Positions 16,125 to 23,543 of a stretch of 34,644 bases of DNA are shown piece after piece. The notes under the pieces are model-generated. The model was not told the origin of the DNA. It searched no databases and was given only the letters and a program-made list of their open reading frames with translations. This DNA comes from Microcaldota archaeon (lineage in GTDB: Archaea; Micrarchaeota; Micrarchaeia; Micrarchaeales; CABMGC01). Location of the stretch: assembly GCA_027345185.1 (NCBI GenBank), contig DAHWIK010000018.1:1-34644 (forward strand). The letters run 5' to 3'. The position numbers and the translations under genes were made by a program. Within the stretch, counting starts at the first letter, position 1. Each line of letters opens with the position of its first letter.

Positions 16125-16526
16125 ATGAAAGGAGTATCATCCCATATAGTAAAGACGCTTGTTCCTGGTGCAATGCTAACCTGCGCAGACAACAGCGGTG
16201 CGTACCAATTCATGATGATACATGTAATAGGGAAGACGGACGGAAGGCACGGAAAGATGAGTGCAGCCGGAGTCGGTGACCTGATATCAGCAAGTGTGAA
16301 GAAGGGCACTGCCACATACCTAAAGAAGCCTGTGCGGGTAGTTGTGATAAGGCAGAGGGCTTCGATAAGGAGGTCAAACGGGATGAGGCTGAAGTTCGAG
16401 GACAATGCGGGAATAATGCTCGGTGACGACAACCTGCCGATAGGCACAGAAGTGAAGGGAGCAATGGCAAGAGAGGTAGTCGAGAGGTTCGTCAAGGTGG
16501 CAGGTGTTGCATCAAGGATAGTGTGA
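16125..16526 (+). CDS. rpl14: Ribosomal protein uL14
   Basis: 133 residues; large-subunit protein at the subunit interface near the factor-binding site. Clear signatures are GAMLTCADNSGA, the basic VVVIRQRASIRRSNGMRLKF, EDNAGIMLGDDNLPIGTEVK and the C-terminal FVKVAGVASRIV. It lies four bases after uS17. Confidence 0.95.
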   Translation: MKGVSSHIVKTLVPGAMLTCADNSGAYQFMMIHVIGKTDGRHGKMSAAGVGDLISASVKKGTATYLKKPVRVVVIRQRASIRRSNGMRLKFEDNAGIMLGDDNLPIGTEVKGAMAREVVERFVKVAGVASRIV

Positions 16527-16530
16527 TGTT

Positions 16531-16905
16531 ATGATAGAGAGCGCAAAACCAAGGAAGCAGAGGAAGTTCAGGTTTACCGCACCAATGCACGAAAAGCAGA
16601 ATTTCGTAAATGCGCATATTTCAAAGGAGCTTTCCGCAAAGCTCGGGATAAAGAGAAGAAGCATAGAAGTAAGAAAGGGAGACACAGTAAAGATAATGGC
16701 AGGAGATAATAGGGGAAAGTCAGGAAAGGTCATGGACGTAGACCTAAGGACAGGAAAGATAAGGATCGACGGAGTGATAAGGAAGAATTCAAAGAACAAG
16801 GATCTCCAGATACCAATACATGCATCAAGCGTATACATTCTTGACCTTGATCTTTCCGACAAGCTCAGAAAGGCTGATGTCGAGGGCTCAAAACCAAAGA
16901 AGTGA
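16531..16905 (+). CDS. rpl24: Ribosomal protein uL24
   Basis: 124 residues; an assembly-initiating large-subunit protein. The archaeal start PRKQRKFRFTAPMHEKQNF is followed by RRSIEVRKGDTVKIMAGDNR and GKSGKVMDVDL, the KOW motif. It ends in a lysine-rich tail. It begins four bases after uL14, and its stop overlaps the region just upstream of eS4. Confidence 0.93.
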   Translation: MIESAKPRKQRKFRFTAPMHEKQNFVNAHISKELSAKLGIKRRSIEVRKGDTVKIMAGDNRGKSGKVMDVDLRTGKIRIDGVIRKNSKNKDLQIPIHASSVYILDLDLSDKLRKADVEGSKPKK

Positions 16906-16910
16906 TATTT

Positions 16911-17597
16911 ATGGGAAGTAAAGGAAATAACCGTCACATAAAGAGGCTTGCATCGCCAAGATACCTCCATGTGGAGAAGAAGGTCAATGCATATGTCATA
17001 AAGCCCAATGCAGGAAGGCACACCTTAGACTCAAGCATAGCCCTGGCCACAGTACTCAAGGAGAAGCTCGGAGTCGCATCAAACACAAAGGAGGTGAAGC
17101 AGATACTCAAATCAGGAAATGTCGAGGTCAACGGAAAGCAGGTAAAGGACGAAAGATACCCTCTCGGATTCGGCGACGTGCTGCATTTCAAACCCAGCAA
17201 CGAGCGCTATTCTGTCGGAGTCGGGGGAAGGGGCGCAGTAAGCATAGAGAAGCTTGAAGGAATGGAGCCTGTCCACGCATTTAAGGTTATAGGCAAGTAC
17301 GTTGCAAAGGGAAATAAGGAGATGATAAGGCTTTACAATGGAACAGTTATTCCCTCAGCCAAAGGCGTCAGCGTAAACGATTCTGTGTACCTGAAGGAGG
17401 GGAGGGTGCAGGACGTTCTCAAGCTACAGAAGGGCGCGCACTGCCTGGTGATAAAGGGTGTGCATGCAGCAGAGAGCGGAGTGATAAGTGAGATAAAGTT
17501 AGGGACTGCGCTGAGGAAGGCTACTGTTGCTATAGAGGGAGGCAAGGGCAGGACTGAGACCCTTCTTGACAACGTGATGGTTGTAGGTGCCAAATGA
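16911..17597 (+). CDS. rps4e: Ribosomal protein eS4
   Basis: About 228 residues from ATG 16911 (MGSKGNNRHIKRLASPRYLH). An S4-type RNA-binding domain follows (VKQILKSGNVEVNGKQVKDE, then RYPLGFGDVL), then a central barrel and a C-terminal KOW-like region ending TETLLDNVMVVG. A GTG at 16902 overlaps the previous stop, but the N-terminus from 16911 matches the family better. The stop overlaps the uL5 start by four bases. Confidence 0.93.
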   Translation: MGSKGNNRHIKRLASPRYLHVEKKVNAYVIKPNAGRHTLDSSIALATVLKEKLGVASNTKEVKQILKSGNVEVNGKQVKDERYPLGFGDVLHFKPSNERYSVGVGGRGAVSIEKLEGMEPVHAFKVIGKYVAKGNKEMIRLYNGTVIPSAKGVSVNDSVYLKEGRVQDVLKLQKGAHCLVIKGVHAAESGVISEIKLGTALRKATVAIEGGKGRTETLLDNVMVVGAK

Positions 17598-18118
17598 TGG
17601 AAGCTTCAAATCCAATGCAGAGCATATTCATAGACAAGGTAGTCCTGAACATAGGCATAGGGTCTAACGAGGATCTCTACCAGAACGCCAAGATGCTTCT
17701 TGAGAAGCTCACAAACCGCCAGCCTGTCCAGACGCGTTCAAAAAGGAGGGTGCCTGAACTCAAGATAAGGAGGGGACAGGTAATAGGTGCCATGGTGACC
17801 CTCAGGAACCAGGATGCGCATGACATACTTAAGAGGGCGATAGAGGCAAACGACGAGCTTCTAAAGAGCTCATCGATATCAAACAACTCCCTAAGCTTCG
17901 GAGTAAAGGAGTACATATACTTCTCAGGGGTCAAGTATGATCCCAAGATAGGAATGCTTGGGCTTAACGTCAACGCGTCGTTCACCAGAAAGGGGCGGAG
18001 GATAGAGACCAGGAAGCGGAAGCAATCAAGGGCAGGAGCGAGCCACAAGAAGATAGCAAACGAGGAAATAGCCGCATACCTTGCAAGCAAGTATAACGCA
18101 AAGATAGGAGAGAGGTAA
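17594..18118 (+). CDS. rpl5: Ribosomal protein uL5
   Basis: 174 residues; contacts 5S rRNA and P-site tRNA. Motifs: IDKVVLNIGIGSNEDLYQNA, RRVPELKIRRGQVIGAMVTL, FGVKEYIYFSGVKYDPKIGM and FTRKGRRIETRKRKQSR. ATGA overlap with eS4. The last residues KIGER reach a TAA four bases before uS14. Confidence 0.94.
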   Translation: MMEASNPMQSIFIDKVVLNIGIGSNEDLYQNAKMLLEKLTNRQPVQTRSKRRVPELKIRRGQVIGAMVTLRNQDAHDILKRAIEANDELLKSSSISNNSLSFGVKEYIYFSGVKYDPKIGMLGLNVNASFTRKGRRIETRKRKQSRAGASHKKIANEEIAAYLASKYNAKIGER

Positions 18119-18122
18119 TATT

Positions 18123-18281
18123 ATGAAGGTCAGTTTCGACTCAAAATTCAAGGGAAGAGGAAGGCGCAAATGCAAGGTATGCGGAAGCTCAAGAGCACTG
18201 ATAAGGTCATACAAGCTTACAGTATGCAGGAGATGCTTCAGGGAGATAGGATCGGCCATAGGCTTCGAGAAGTATGGGTGA
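18123..18281 (+). CDS. rps14: Ribosomal protein uS14 (zinc-binding type)
   Basis: Only 52 residues, encoded between uL5 and uS8. It reads MKVSFDSKFKGRGRRKCKVC and continues GSSRALIRSYKLTVCRRCFR, ending IGSAIGFEKYG. The two CxxC pairs (CKVC, CRRC) form the zinc knuckle of the short archaeal uS14. It starts four bases after uL5 and ends five bases before the uS8 ATG. Confidence 0.95.
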   Translation: MKVSFDSKFKGRGRRKCKVCGSSRALIRSYKLTVCRRCFREIGSAIGFEKYG

Positions 18282-18286
18282 TATTG

Positions 18287-18670
18287 ATGGTAGACGTATT
18301 TGCTGACGCGATAAACAAGATAAAGGTGTATGAGTCCAGGGGCATGTATGAGTGCGACGTTCCATCGACAAAACTGATGCGCGCCGTGCTTGACACGATG
18401 AAGTCGAACAACTACATAAAGGAATACAAGGAGTTCAAGGACGGGAAGTTCAAGAGCCTCAAGATAACGCTTTCAAAGAGGATAAACGACATAGGGGTCA
18501 TAAAGCCGCGGTATCCTGTCTCAATGGAGGACCTTCAGAGGTATGAGGTAAGGTACATACCGAGCAGGGATTTTGGGATACTCATAGTGTCCACGCCTGA
18601 GGGCATAATGACCAACAGGGACGCAAAGAGCAAGAAGATAGGCGGAAGGCTTATCGCATATGTGTATTAG
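18287..18670 (+). CDS. rps8: Ribosomal protein uS8
   Basis: 127 residues from ATG 18287 (MVDVFADAINKIKVYESRGM). A longer in-frame reading exists upstream, but it overlaps uS14 entirely and is not real. Other signatures are NDIGVIKPRYPVSMEDLQRY and the C-terminal GILIVSTPEGIMTNRDAKSK with IGGRLIAYVY. It binds helix 21 of 16S rRNA early in assembly. Confidence 0.95.
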   Translation: MVDVFADAINKIKVYESRGMYECDVPSTKLMRAVLDTMKSNNYIKEYKEFKDGKFKSLKITLSKRINDIGVIKPRYPVSMEDLQRYEVRYIPSRDFGILIVSTPEGIMTNRDAKSKKIGGRLIAYVY

Positions 18671-18678
18671 TGAAGTAG

Positions 18679-19203
18679 ATGTACGAGCTAGAGATACCAA
18701 GCGGAGTAAAGGTCGACGTAGTAGGAGAGACAGTCACAATCAGGGGCAAGCTCGGCTCTGCTGTAAAGCATATCAATCCAAAGTTCGTTGACGTCAAGCT
18801 GCATGGAAACAAGCTTGTGATAAAAGAGATAGAAGAGAAGAAGCTAGCTAAGAAGTCCGGTTTAGCAACAGCAGCGTTGAAGACAGAGTTAGGGGACGCG
18901 ATGATCGGAGTGGAGAATGGAGTGAATGTGAAGATGAAGGTGCTGTTCGCGCACTTCCCAACATCGCTTGAGGTAAAGGGCAAGAAGCTATATCTGAAGA
19001 ACCTCTTCGGCGAGAAGGTTCCCAGGGAGATAAGCATAGTCGGCGATACAAAGGTGGAGATAAAGGGACAGGACGTGATGGTGAAGGGCGTTGACAATTA
19101 CGAGGTAGGGCAAACCGTGGCAAACATAAGGAAGGGCTGCTATGCGCGCGGATACGACACCAGAGTGTTTCAGGACGGGCTTTATGTTAATACTGAGGAG
19201 TGA
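18679..19203 (+). CDS. rpl6: Ribosomal protein uL6
   Basis: 174 residues; large-subunit protein near the sarcin-ricin loop. Two related alpha/beta halves are visible: IPSGVKVDVVGETVTIRGKL at the start, and a second half with FPTSLEVKGKKLYLKNLFGE. The end is NIRKGCYARGYDTRVFQDGL. Starts eight bases after uS8; the stop overlaps the eL32 upstream region. Confidence 0.93.
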   Translation: MYELEIPSGVKVDVVGETVTIRGKLGSAVKHINPKFVDVKLHGNKLVIKEIEEKKLAKKSGLATAALKTELGDAMIGVENGVNVKMKVLFAHFPTSLEVKGKKLYLKNLFGEKVPREISIVGDTKVEIKGQDVMVKGVDNYEVGQTVANIRKGCYARGYDTRVFQDGLYVNTEE

Positions 19204-19205
19204 AA

Positions 19206-19553
19206 ATGATCAAGAGAAGCAATCCAAAGTTCAGAGTTCCAAACTACGGCGCCCCAAACAGGAAGAGGGTCAGGGACAGATGGAGGCACCAGAGGGGAAT
19301 TGACAACAAGAGGCGAGTGAAGAAGCTGAACCGCGGGCCGCTCCCAAAGATCGGATACAAGAACAGTGATGCTGTAAGATATTCAAGGCCAGACGGATCA
19401 TTCGAGTTGCTGGTCCACAACAAGGCAGAGCTCATTTCGGTGCTCGACATGCCAGGATACGTAGCAAGGTTCGCCCATGGCCTCTCCGTAAGGAAGAGAG
19501 CCGACCTGAAGAAGCTTGCTGATGACAACAAGATAAATGTGCTGAACGCGTGA
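19206..19553 (+). CDS. rpl32e: Ribosomal protein eL32
   Basis: About 115 residues from ATG 19206 (a GTG at 19200 overlaps the uL6 stop and could also be used). It contains the family core FRVPNYGAPNRKRVRDRWRH, then RRVKKLNRGPLPKIGYKNSD and a basic C-terminal half. Found only in archaeal and eukaryotic ribosomes. Confidence 0.92.
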   Translation: MIKRSNPKFRVPNYGAPNRKRVRDRWRHQRGIDNKRRVKKLNRGPLPKIGYKNSDAVRYSRPDGSFELLVHNKAELISVLDMPGYVARFAHGLSVRKRADLKKLADDNKINVLNA

Positions 19554-19557
19554 TAAT

Positions 19558-20052
19558 GTGAGCATCCAATTTGCAAAAAGGGCCGCTGCGCAAATCCTCA
19601 AGAGAGGAAGAAGCGCCATAAGGATACTTCCTGGCAACGTGAGCGACGCAGAGAAGGCGCTTACCAAGGACGACATAAGGAGGCTCATAGAGAAGGGAAG
19701 CATATATGCGGTAAAGGAAAAGCACAACGCAAGCGCAAGGTCAAAGATGCTCAAGAAGGCAAGGGAGTCAGGAAGGCGCAGGGGAATAGGAAGGAGAAGG
19801 GGAACGGACAAGGCCAGAGTGGGAAGCGGAGTATGGGAGAAGAAAGTGAGGTCGCAGAGAAGGCTCCTGAAAGAGCTCAAGCTCATGAAGAAGGTAGACA
19901 ACAAGACATTCAATGAATTCTACAAGCACGTAAAGGGAAACCAGTATGCTACAAAGGCGAACCTGCTGCTGCAACTAAGGGAGCACGGAGTCAGCATAAC
20001 AGAGGAAGAGGTAAAGGCTATAAACAACAAGGTAAGCCTGGAATATAAGTGA
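19558..20052 (+). CDS. rpl19e: Ribosomal protein eL19
   Basis: 164 residues, starting at GTG 19558 four bases after eL32. Signatures: VSDAEKALTKDDIRRLIEKG and the highly basic RRRGIGRRRGTDKARVGS segment, followed by a long C-terminal helix. Its stop overlaps the region upstream of uL18. Archaeal/eukaryotic-type large-subunit protein. Confidence 0.94.
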   Translation: MSIQFAKRAAAQILKRGRSAIRILPGNVSDAEKALTKDDIRRLIEKGSIYAVKEKHNASARSKMLKKARESGRRRGIGRRRGTDKARVGSGVWEKKVRSQRRLLKELKLMKKVDNKTFNEFYKHVKGNQYATKANLLLQLREHGVSITEEEVKAINNKVSLEYK

Positions 20053-20057
20053 AGTTT

Positions 20058-20630
20058 ATGAGCGCAATCAAGGATCTAAAGTTCAGGAGAAGGCAGGAGT
20101 CAGTAACCGACTACAGGAAGAGGCTAGGGCTGGTCAAGAGCGGGCTCGACAGGATAGTGGTGAGGAAGAGCAACAAGAGGATAATAGGTCAGGTTGTAAA
20201 GTACGTAGCGAACGGCGATAGGGTAATCGTGCATGCGGATTCAAATGAGCTCATCAAACTAAAGTGGCCTGCAAAGAGCAACAGGCCAACTGCATATCTG
20301 ACAGGGCTTCTTCTTGCGAAGAAGGCAGGAAAGGAGGCGTCAAGCGATCACATACTTGACATAGGCCTGACATCCCCGGTAAAATACTCGATACCGTTCG
20401 TATTCGCACAGGGCTGCATTGACGGCGGCATGAAGCTGAGGGGAAACATAGAGATGGATGAAAAAGTTTATAATTGTTCAAATTTGAAGTACATATCAGA
20501 GCTCAAGTCAAAGGAGAGCGCAAAGTACAAGAACCATTACACCTCTTATACTGGTGTGCTATCTCCAGAGGGGCTTGCAAGGGCATTCAGCGAGACAAAG
20601 GAGAAGATAATCAAGGGAGCAAAAGAATGA
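20058..20630 (+). CDS. rpl18: Ribosomal protein uL18
   Basis: About 190 residues from ATG 20058 (MSAIKDLKFRRRQESVTDYR); GTG 20049 overlapping the eL19 stop is an alternative. It binds 5S rRNA. Conserved parts: YRKRLGLVKSGLDRIVVRKS, NRPTAYLTGLLLAKKAGKEA and the C-terminal KYKNHYTSYTGVLSPEGLAR. Length and tail are archaeal. Confidence 0.92.
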   Translation: MSAIKDLKFRRRQESVTDYRKRLGLVKSGLDRIVVRKSNKRIIGQVVKYVANGDRVIVHADSNELIKLKWPAKSNRPTAYLTGLLLAKKAGKEASSDHILDIGLTSPVKYSIPFVFAQGCIDGGMKLRGNIEMDEKVYNCSNLKYISELKSKESAKYKNHYTSYTGVLSPEGLARAFSETKEKIIKGAKE

Positions 20631-20631
20631 T

Positions 20632-21315
20632 ATGATGCCATACTATCAACGCAGACCAAGACAGGAAGAGGACCACAGGGCCAACCTCGCCGAGTGGAAG
20701 CCTAAGACGAAGATAGGAATGATGGTCAAGAACGGGGAGATAACTACCATAGAGCAGATATTCGCATATGGAAAACCAATAAAGGAGGTTGAGATAATAG
20801 ACGCACTGCTCCCCACTCTTGAAGACAAGGTCATAGAGATAGCGTCTGTGCAGAGGATGACCAAGAACAACAGGAAGCAGAAGTATCGGGCAACTGTCAT
20901 AATGGGAGACAAGAACGGCCACATAGGCATAGGCGTAGGCAAGGACGTCGAGGTAAAACCGGCGATTCAGACAGGGATAAGGAACGCCAAGCAGCACATG
21001 ATATCGATAGGCCTGGGATGCGGATCATGGGAGTGCAACTGCGGAACCAGGCACAGCATACCGCTAATAACCAAGTCCAAGTGCGGAAGCGCCGAAATCA
21101 CGCTTAAACCTGCCCCAAGGGGGGTCGGCCTAGCAGCTAGCGCGACTGTGAGGTCTGTGCTAGAGCTTGCCGGAGTCAAGGACATGTGGACATTCTCCAC
21201 AGGAAGGACAAGGGACAAGTACAACATGGCACTCGCCACGTTCAACGCGCTAAAGAGCCTAGGGGAGCTGAAGAACCTAGACTCGCTCAAGGACGAAGTG
21301 CAATCAAGCCACTAA
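20632..21315 (+). CDS. rps5: Ribosomal protein uS5
   Basis: 227 residues; small-subunit protein involved in decoding accuracy. A double-stranded RNA-binding part, MTKNNRKQKYRATVIMGDKN with GHIGIGVGK, is followed by the archaeal Cys cluster GCGSWECNCGTRHSIPL and CGSAEITLKPAPRGVGLAAS. It is the last gene of this operon here. The expected uL30, uL15 and secY do not follow; an accessory island begins instead. Confidence 0.95.
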   Translation: MMPYYQRRPRQEEDHRANLAEWKPKTKIGMMVKNGEITTIEQIFAYGKPIKEVEIIDALLPTLEDKVIEIASVQRMTKNNRKQKYRATVIMGDKNGHIGIGVGKDVEVKPAIQTGIRNAKQHMISIGLGCGSWECNCGTRHSIPLITKSKCGSAEITLKPAPRGVGLAASATVRSVLELAGVKDMWTFSTGRTRDKYNMALATFNALKSLGELKNLDSLKDEVQSSH

Positions 21316-21396
21316 TTTTTTCGCGTGAATCTCCCTTCTCAGCCTAGCCAGCACATCCCTTCCCAAACCCACATCCTTTATTTACAGGCAAGATAT

Positions 21397-21480
21397 ACCC
21401 CAACCCCTTGGGGTGTGGATACTAAGATCGAAACTGCAACAGTCTTGCAGTACATCATACCCCACTGCTTGCAGTGGGGT
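21397..21480. other. Cluster of three stem-loops between uS5 and the ankyrin gene
   Basis: Three perfect short inverted repeats lie within 84 bases. The first is ACCCCAA-CCCC-TTGGGGT (21397-21414). The second is CTGCAA-CAGTC-TTGCAG (around 21434-21450). The third is ACCCCACTGC-TT-GCAGTGGGGT (21459-21480). They lie between two convergent transcripts, so they may stop or protect both RNAs; no U-tract follows. The third overlaps the last codons of the ankyrin gene. A mobile-element end or structured RNA is also possible. Confidence 0.45.
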
Positions 21481-22000
21481 GGTTGATTAACTCCGCGGTC
21501 TCATTCTGACCAGCTTCGTGAGCGCAGTCATACGCATTAACCCAATAACCATCCCTTGCATTGACGTCAGCTCCGTTCTCCACAAGGAACTTCACTATGT
21601 CAATATAGCCATAAATGGATGCCCGCGTCAGTGCTGTACCTCCACCATCACTTTGTGCGTTGATATCAGCCTTCTCATAAACGAGCAGCTTCACAACGTC
21701 CAGATGTCCGCTCATCGCAGCTCACATAAGTACAGTCCTGCTTATGTTGTCCCTTGCATCCACCGCCGCCCCATTCTCAATCAGGAAACGCGCAATCTCA
21801 ATGTGCTTATTCCATACTGACCATATAAGCGGACTGCGACCGCAAATTCGGACAGTGCTGATGTCTTTTTTCTCCATCAGGCGCCTAGCAAATTCAACCT
21901 GTCCGAAAAACGCGGCATATGTCAATATTGCCATGTCATGTTCAATACTCCTGTCCGAATGCTCTGAATAATCGGTCAATGTGTCATGAACTTCCTGCAT
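21455..22000 (-). pseudogene. Ankyrin-repeat gene interrupted by an in-frame TGA
   Basis: One continuous minus-strand frame of 181 codons plus stop, with a single TGA at 21724-21722. Before it: IWSVWNKHIEIARFLIENGA, VDARDNISRTVLM. After it, in the same frame: AAMSGHLDVVKLLVYEKADI, GYIDIVKFLVENGADVNARD. Reading through gives a run of about four ankyrin repeats. The TGA falls at the usual TALMxAA position, where Trp or Tyr is common, so a TGG-to-TGA change is the simplest history. The downstream part has its own ATG at 21715, so two shorter proteins are possible. It is the last gene of the minus-strand accessory cluster. Confidence 0.8.
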
Positions 22001-22019
22001 AAAATCACCCTACGCAACA

Positions 22020-22367
22020 TCAAGCCATCATTGCCGGTCTTCTTTTAGTAATGTTCCTCCTCAGCCTTGCAAGTGTATCCTCTCCAGCACCGACAACGGA
22101 ATTTATTTCAAACTGAGGAAGCATCTTCATTATCTCTGTGTGTCCTTTCTCCTTGGCCATGTCATAGGCGGTCTTTGCGCGTGCATCCTTCAGGAATGTA
22201 TCTGCTCCGTTGTCCAGCAGCAGCTTTGTAATCTCCTTCTCATCATCGCAAGCCGCATACATGAGCGCGGTAAAGCGCCAGGTGTCCCTCTCATTTGGAT
22301 CGTCTCCACGGGCAAGTGCCCTTCTCACCGTCTCCACATCTCCGTCTCTTGTTGCAGGTATAATCAT
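22020..22367 (-). CDS. Small ankyrin-repeat protein (115 aa)
   Basis: Ankyrin repeats fill most of the protein: AATRDGDVETVRRALARGDD-type first repeat (starting MIIPATRDGDVETV), TALMYAACDDEKEITKLLLD with NGADTFLKDA, and TAYDMAKEKGHTEIMKMLPQ. A basic C-terminal tail (LARLRRNITKRRPAMMA) follows. Ankyrin repeats mediate protein-protein contacts; no enzyme domain is attached. There is no signal peptide. It starts 26 bases after the peptidase gene and ends 19 bases before the next ankyrin gene, so they are probably co-transcribed. Confidence 0.85.
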   Translation of the reverse strand: MIIPATRDGDVETVRRALARGDDPNERDTWRFTALMYAACDDEKEITKLLLDNGADTFLKDARAKTAYDMAKEKGHTEIMKMLPQFEINSVVGAGEDTLARLRRNITKRRPAMMA

Positions 22368-22393
22368 GTCTTCGTATACGCAATCAAACCTCG

Positions 22394-23494
22394 TTATTCG
22401 CGCTCAAGTATCTTCGCAGACCTGAATGCGTCTTCTATCTGCTCGTTGTCAAGGGATAATATCTTATCTATGAATCCCGATTCCTTTGCTCTAACAGCGT
22501 CAGAATCCCTTACCATATCCATTGCTGCGAGCACAGAACCCACCTTGTACTTTGTAGCGTCTTTCTTGAAGAGGTTCGCAATATCATAGTTGTATTTCGC
22601 AAACTCGTCCATTGCCAAGACAATCCCTTTGTAGGCCTGGGAATAGTAATCATTAGGGGGCAGTTCAAGCCCATTCCCAAGGCTTATCTTCACTATTTCA
22701 AGGTCATCCCTTAGCGCTCCTACCTCGGCTTCATCTTCCTGGTTCACAAGAAGCATCTCCACGGCGTAGGCATGTGTCTCTCCTGCCGCCCCGTTCTGCA
22801 GGTGCACCATCTCGTGCGCTAGTATGGGAAAGACTGCCTTCCTCAGCGTTTCGACATCCTTGTCCTTCCTTCCTATTATGTCTTCTATCAATCCCATGCC
22901 CACTTCTATGCCAAGCGCATCATTATTGAAGTTGGATAGATGGAACTGTCTTACGGCAGCAAGGAAGTTTGTTCCAGATATCACCATGCCTTTCGGCACT
23001 ACCTTCCAGTTGTGGAATTCAAGGACGTCAATGTAAGAAAGAAGGAGAATCTCGTTCAATTTCCCAAGCAGCGCAGGATCACCATATAGCTTCTCGAACA
23101 CCCTGTTCGGAATCTTCTGGAACGTAGTATCTAGATCGTCATCCCTTATTGCCCCTATCTCCTCGAAAAAATCAGATTCCTTTCTGATTGTGTTTTCAGT
23201 CTCCCCGAAGATCCAGACAACATGCACCTCTCTTGGTCTTCCATTTGCGCGTATGCTATAAAGGCCTGCAAGGCTCCTGATATTCCTAACTGCGAGATCC
23301 AGCACCGTGCCCCTGTAGCTTCCGAAATGCTTGCGCATTCTTTCAGGATCCGTTATTTCGCGTATGGAATCAGACCTTAATGCAAGATCAAGCCCTGCCT
23401 CATCTGCCCTTCTCCTGAATACCTCCCTCACGTCGCCGTATCTCTTCTCCAACTGCCTCTGCTGCGCCGCGGTGAGATCTCTGAAGTCATGCAT
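22394..23494 (-). CDS. Putative HExxH zinc metallopeptidase, family not recognised
   Basis: 366 residues. The clear feature is FPILAHEMVHLQNGAAGETH (about residues 222-241), an HExxH site with a Glu seven residues further on, a plausible gluzincin-type third zinc ligand. The N-terminal ~95 residues are charged and helical (QQRQLEKRYGDVREVFRRRA); a middle region has VHVVWIFGETENTI and GIEVGMGLIEDI. No signal peptide or membrane segment is visible, so the protein is probably cytosolic or secreted by a non-Sec route. A degenerate paralogue lies directly upstream and two ankyrin genes directly downstream, all on one strand. Substrate unknown; the peptidase activity is inferred from the motif alone. 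Confidence 0.75.
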   Translation of the reverse strand: MHDFRDLTAAQQRQLEKRYGDVREVFRRRADEAGLDLALRSDSIREITDPERMRKHFGSYRGTVLDLAVRNIRSLAGLYSIRANGRPREVHVVWIFGETENTIRKESDFFEEIGAIRDDDLDTTFQKIPNRVFEKLYGDPALLGKLNEILLLSYIDVLEFHNWKVVPKGMVISGTNFLAAVRQFHLSNFNNDALGIEVGMGLIEDIIGRKDKDVETLRKAVFPILAHEMVHLQNGAAGETHAYAVEMLLVNQEDEAEVGALRDDLEIVKISLGNGLELPPNDYYSQAYKGIVLAMDEFAKYNYDIANLFKKDATKYKVGSVLAAMDMVRDSDAVRAKESGFIDKILSLDNEQIEDAFRSAKILERE

Positions 23495-23543
23495 AATCTT
23501 ATCTGACAGCCTAGCATCTTAAACCTTATCTGCGAAAATGCGC

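Noticed and set aside
18170-18286. Upstream extension of uS8 overlapping uS14
   Set aside because: The extra 39 codons are a shadow of the uS14 gene; ATG 18287 gives the normal uS8 N-terminus.
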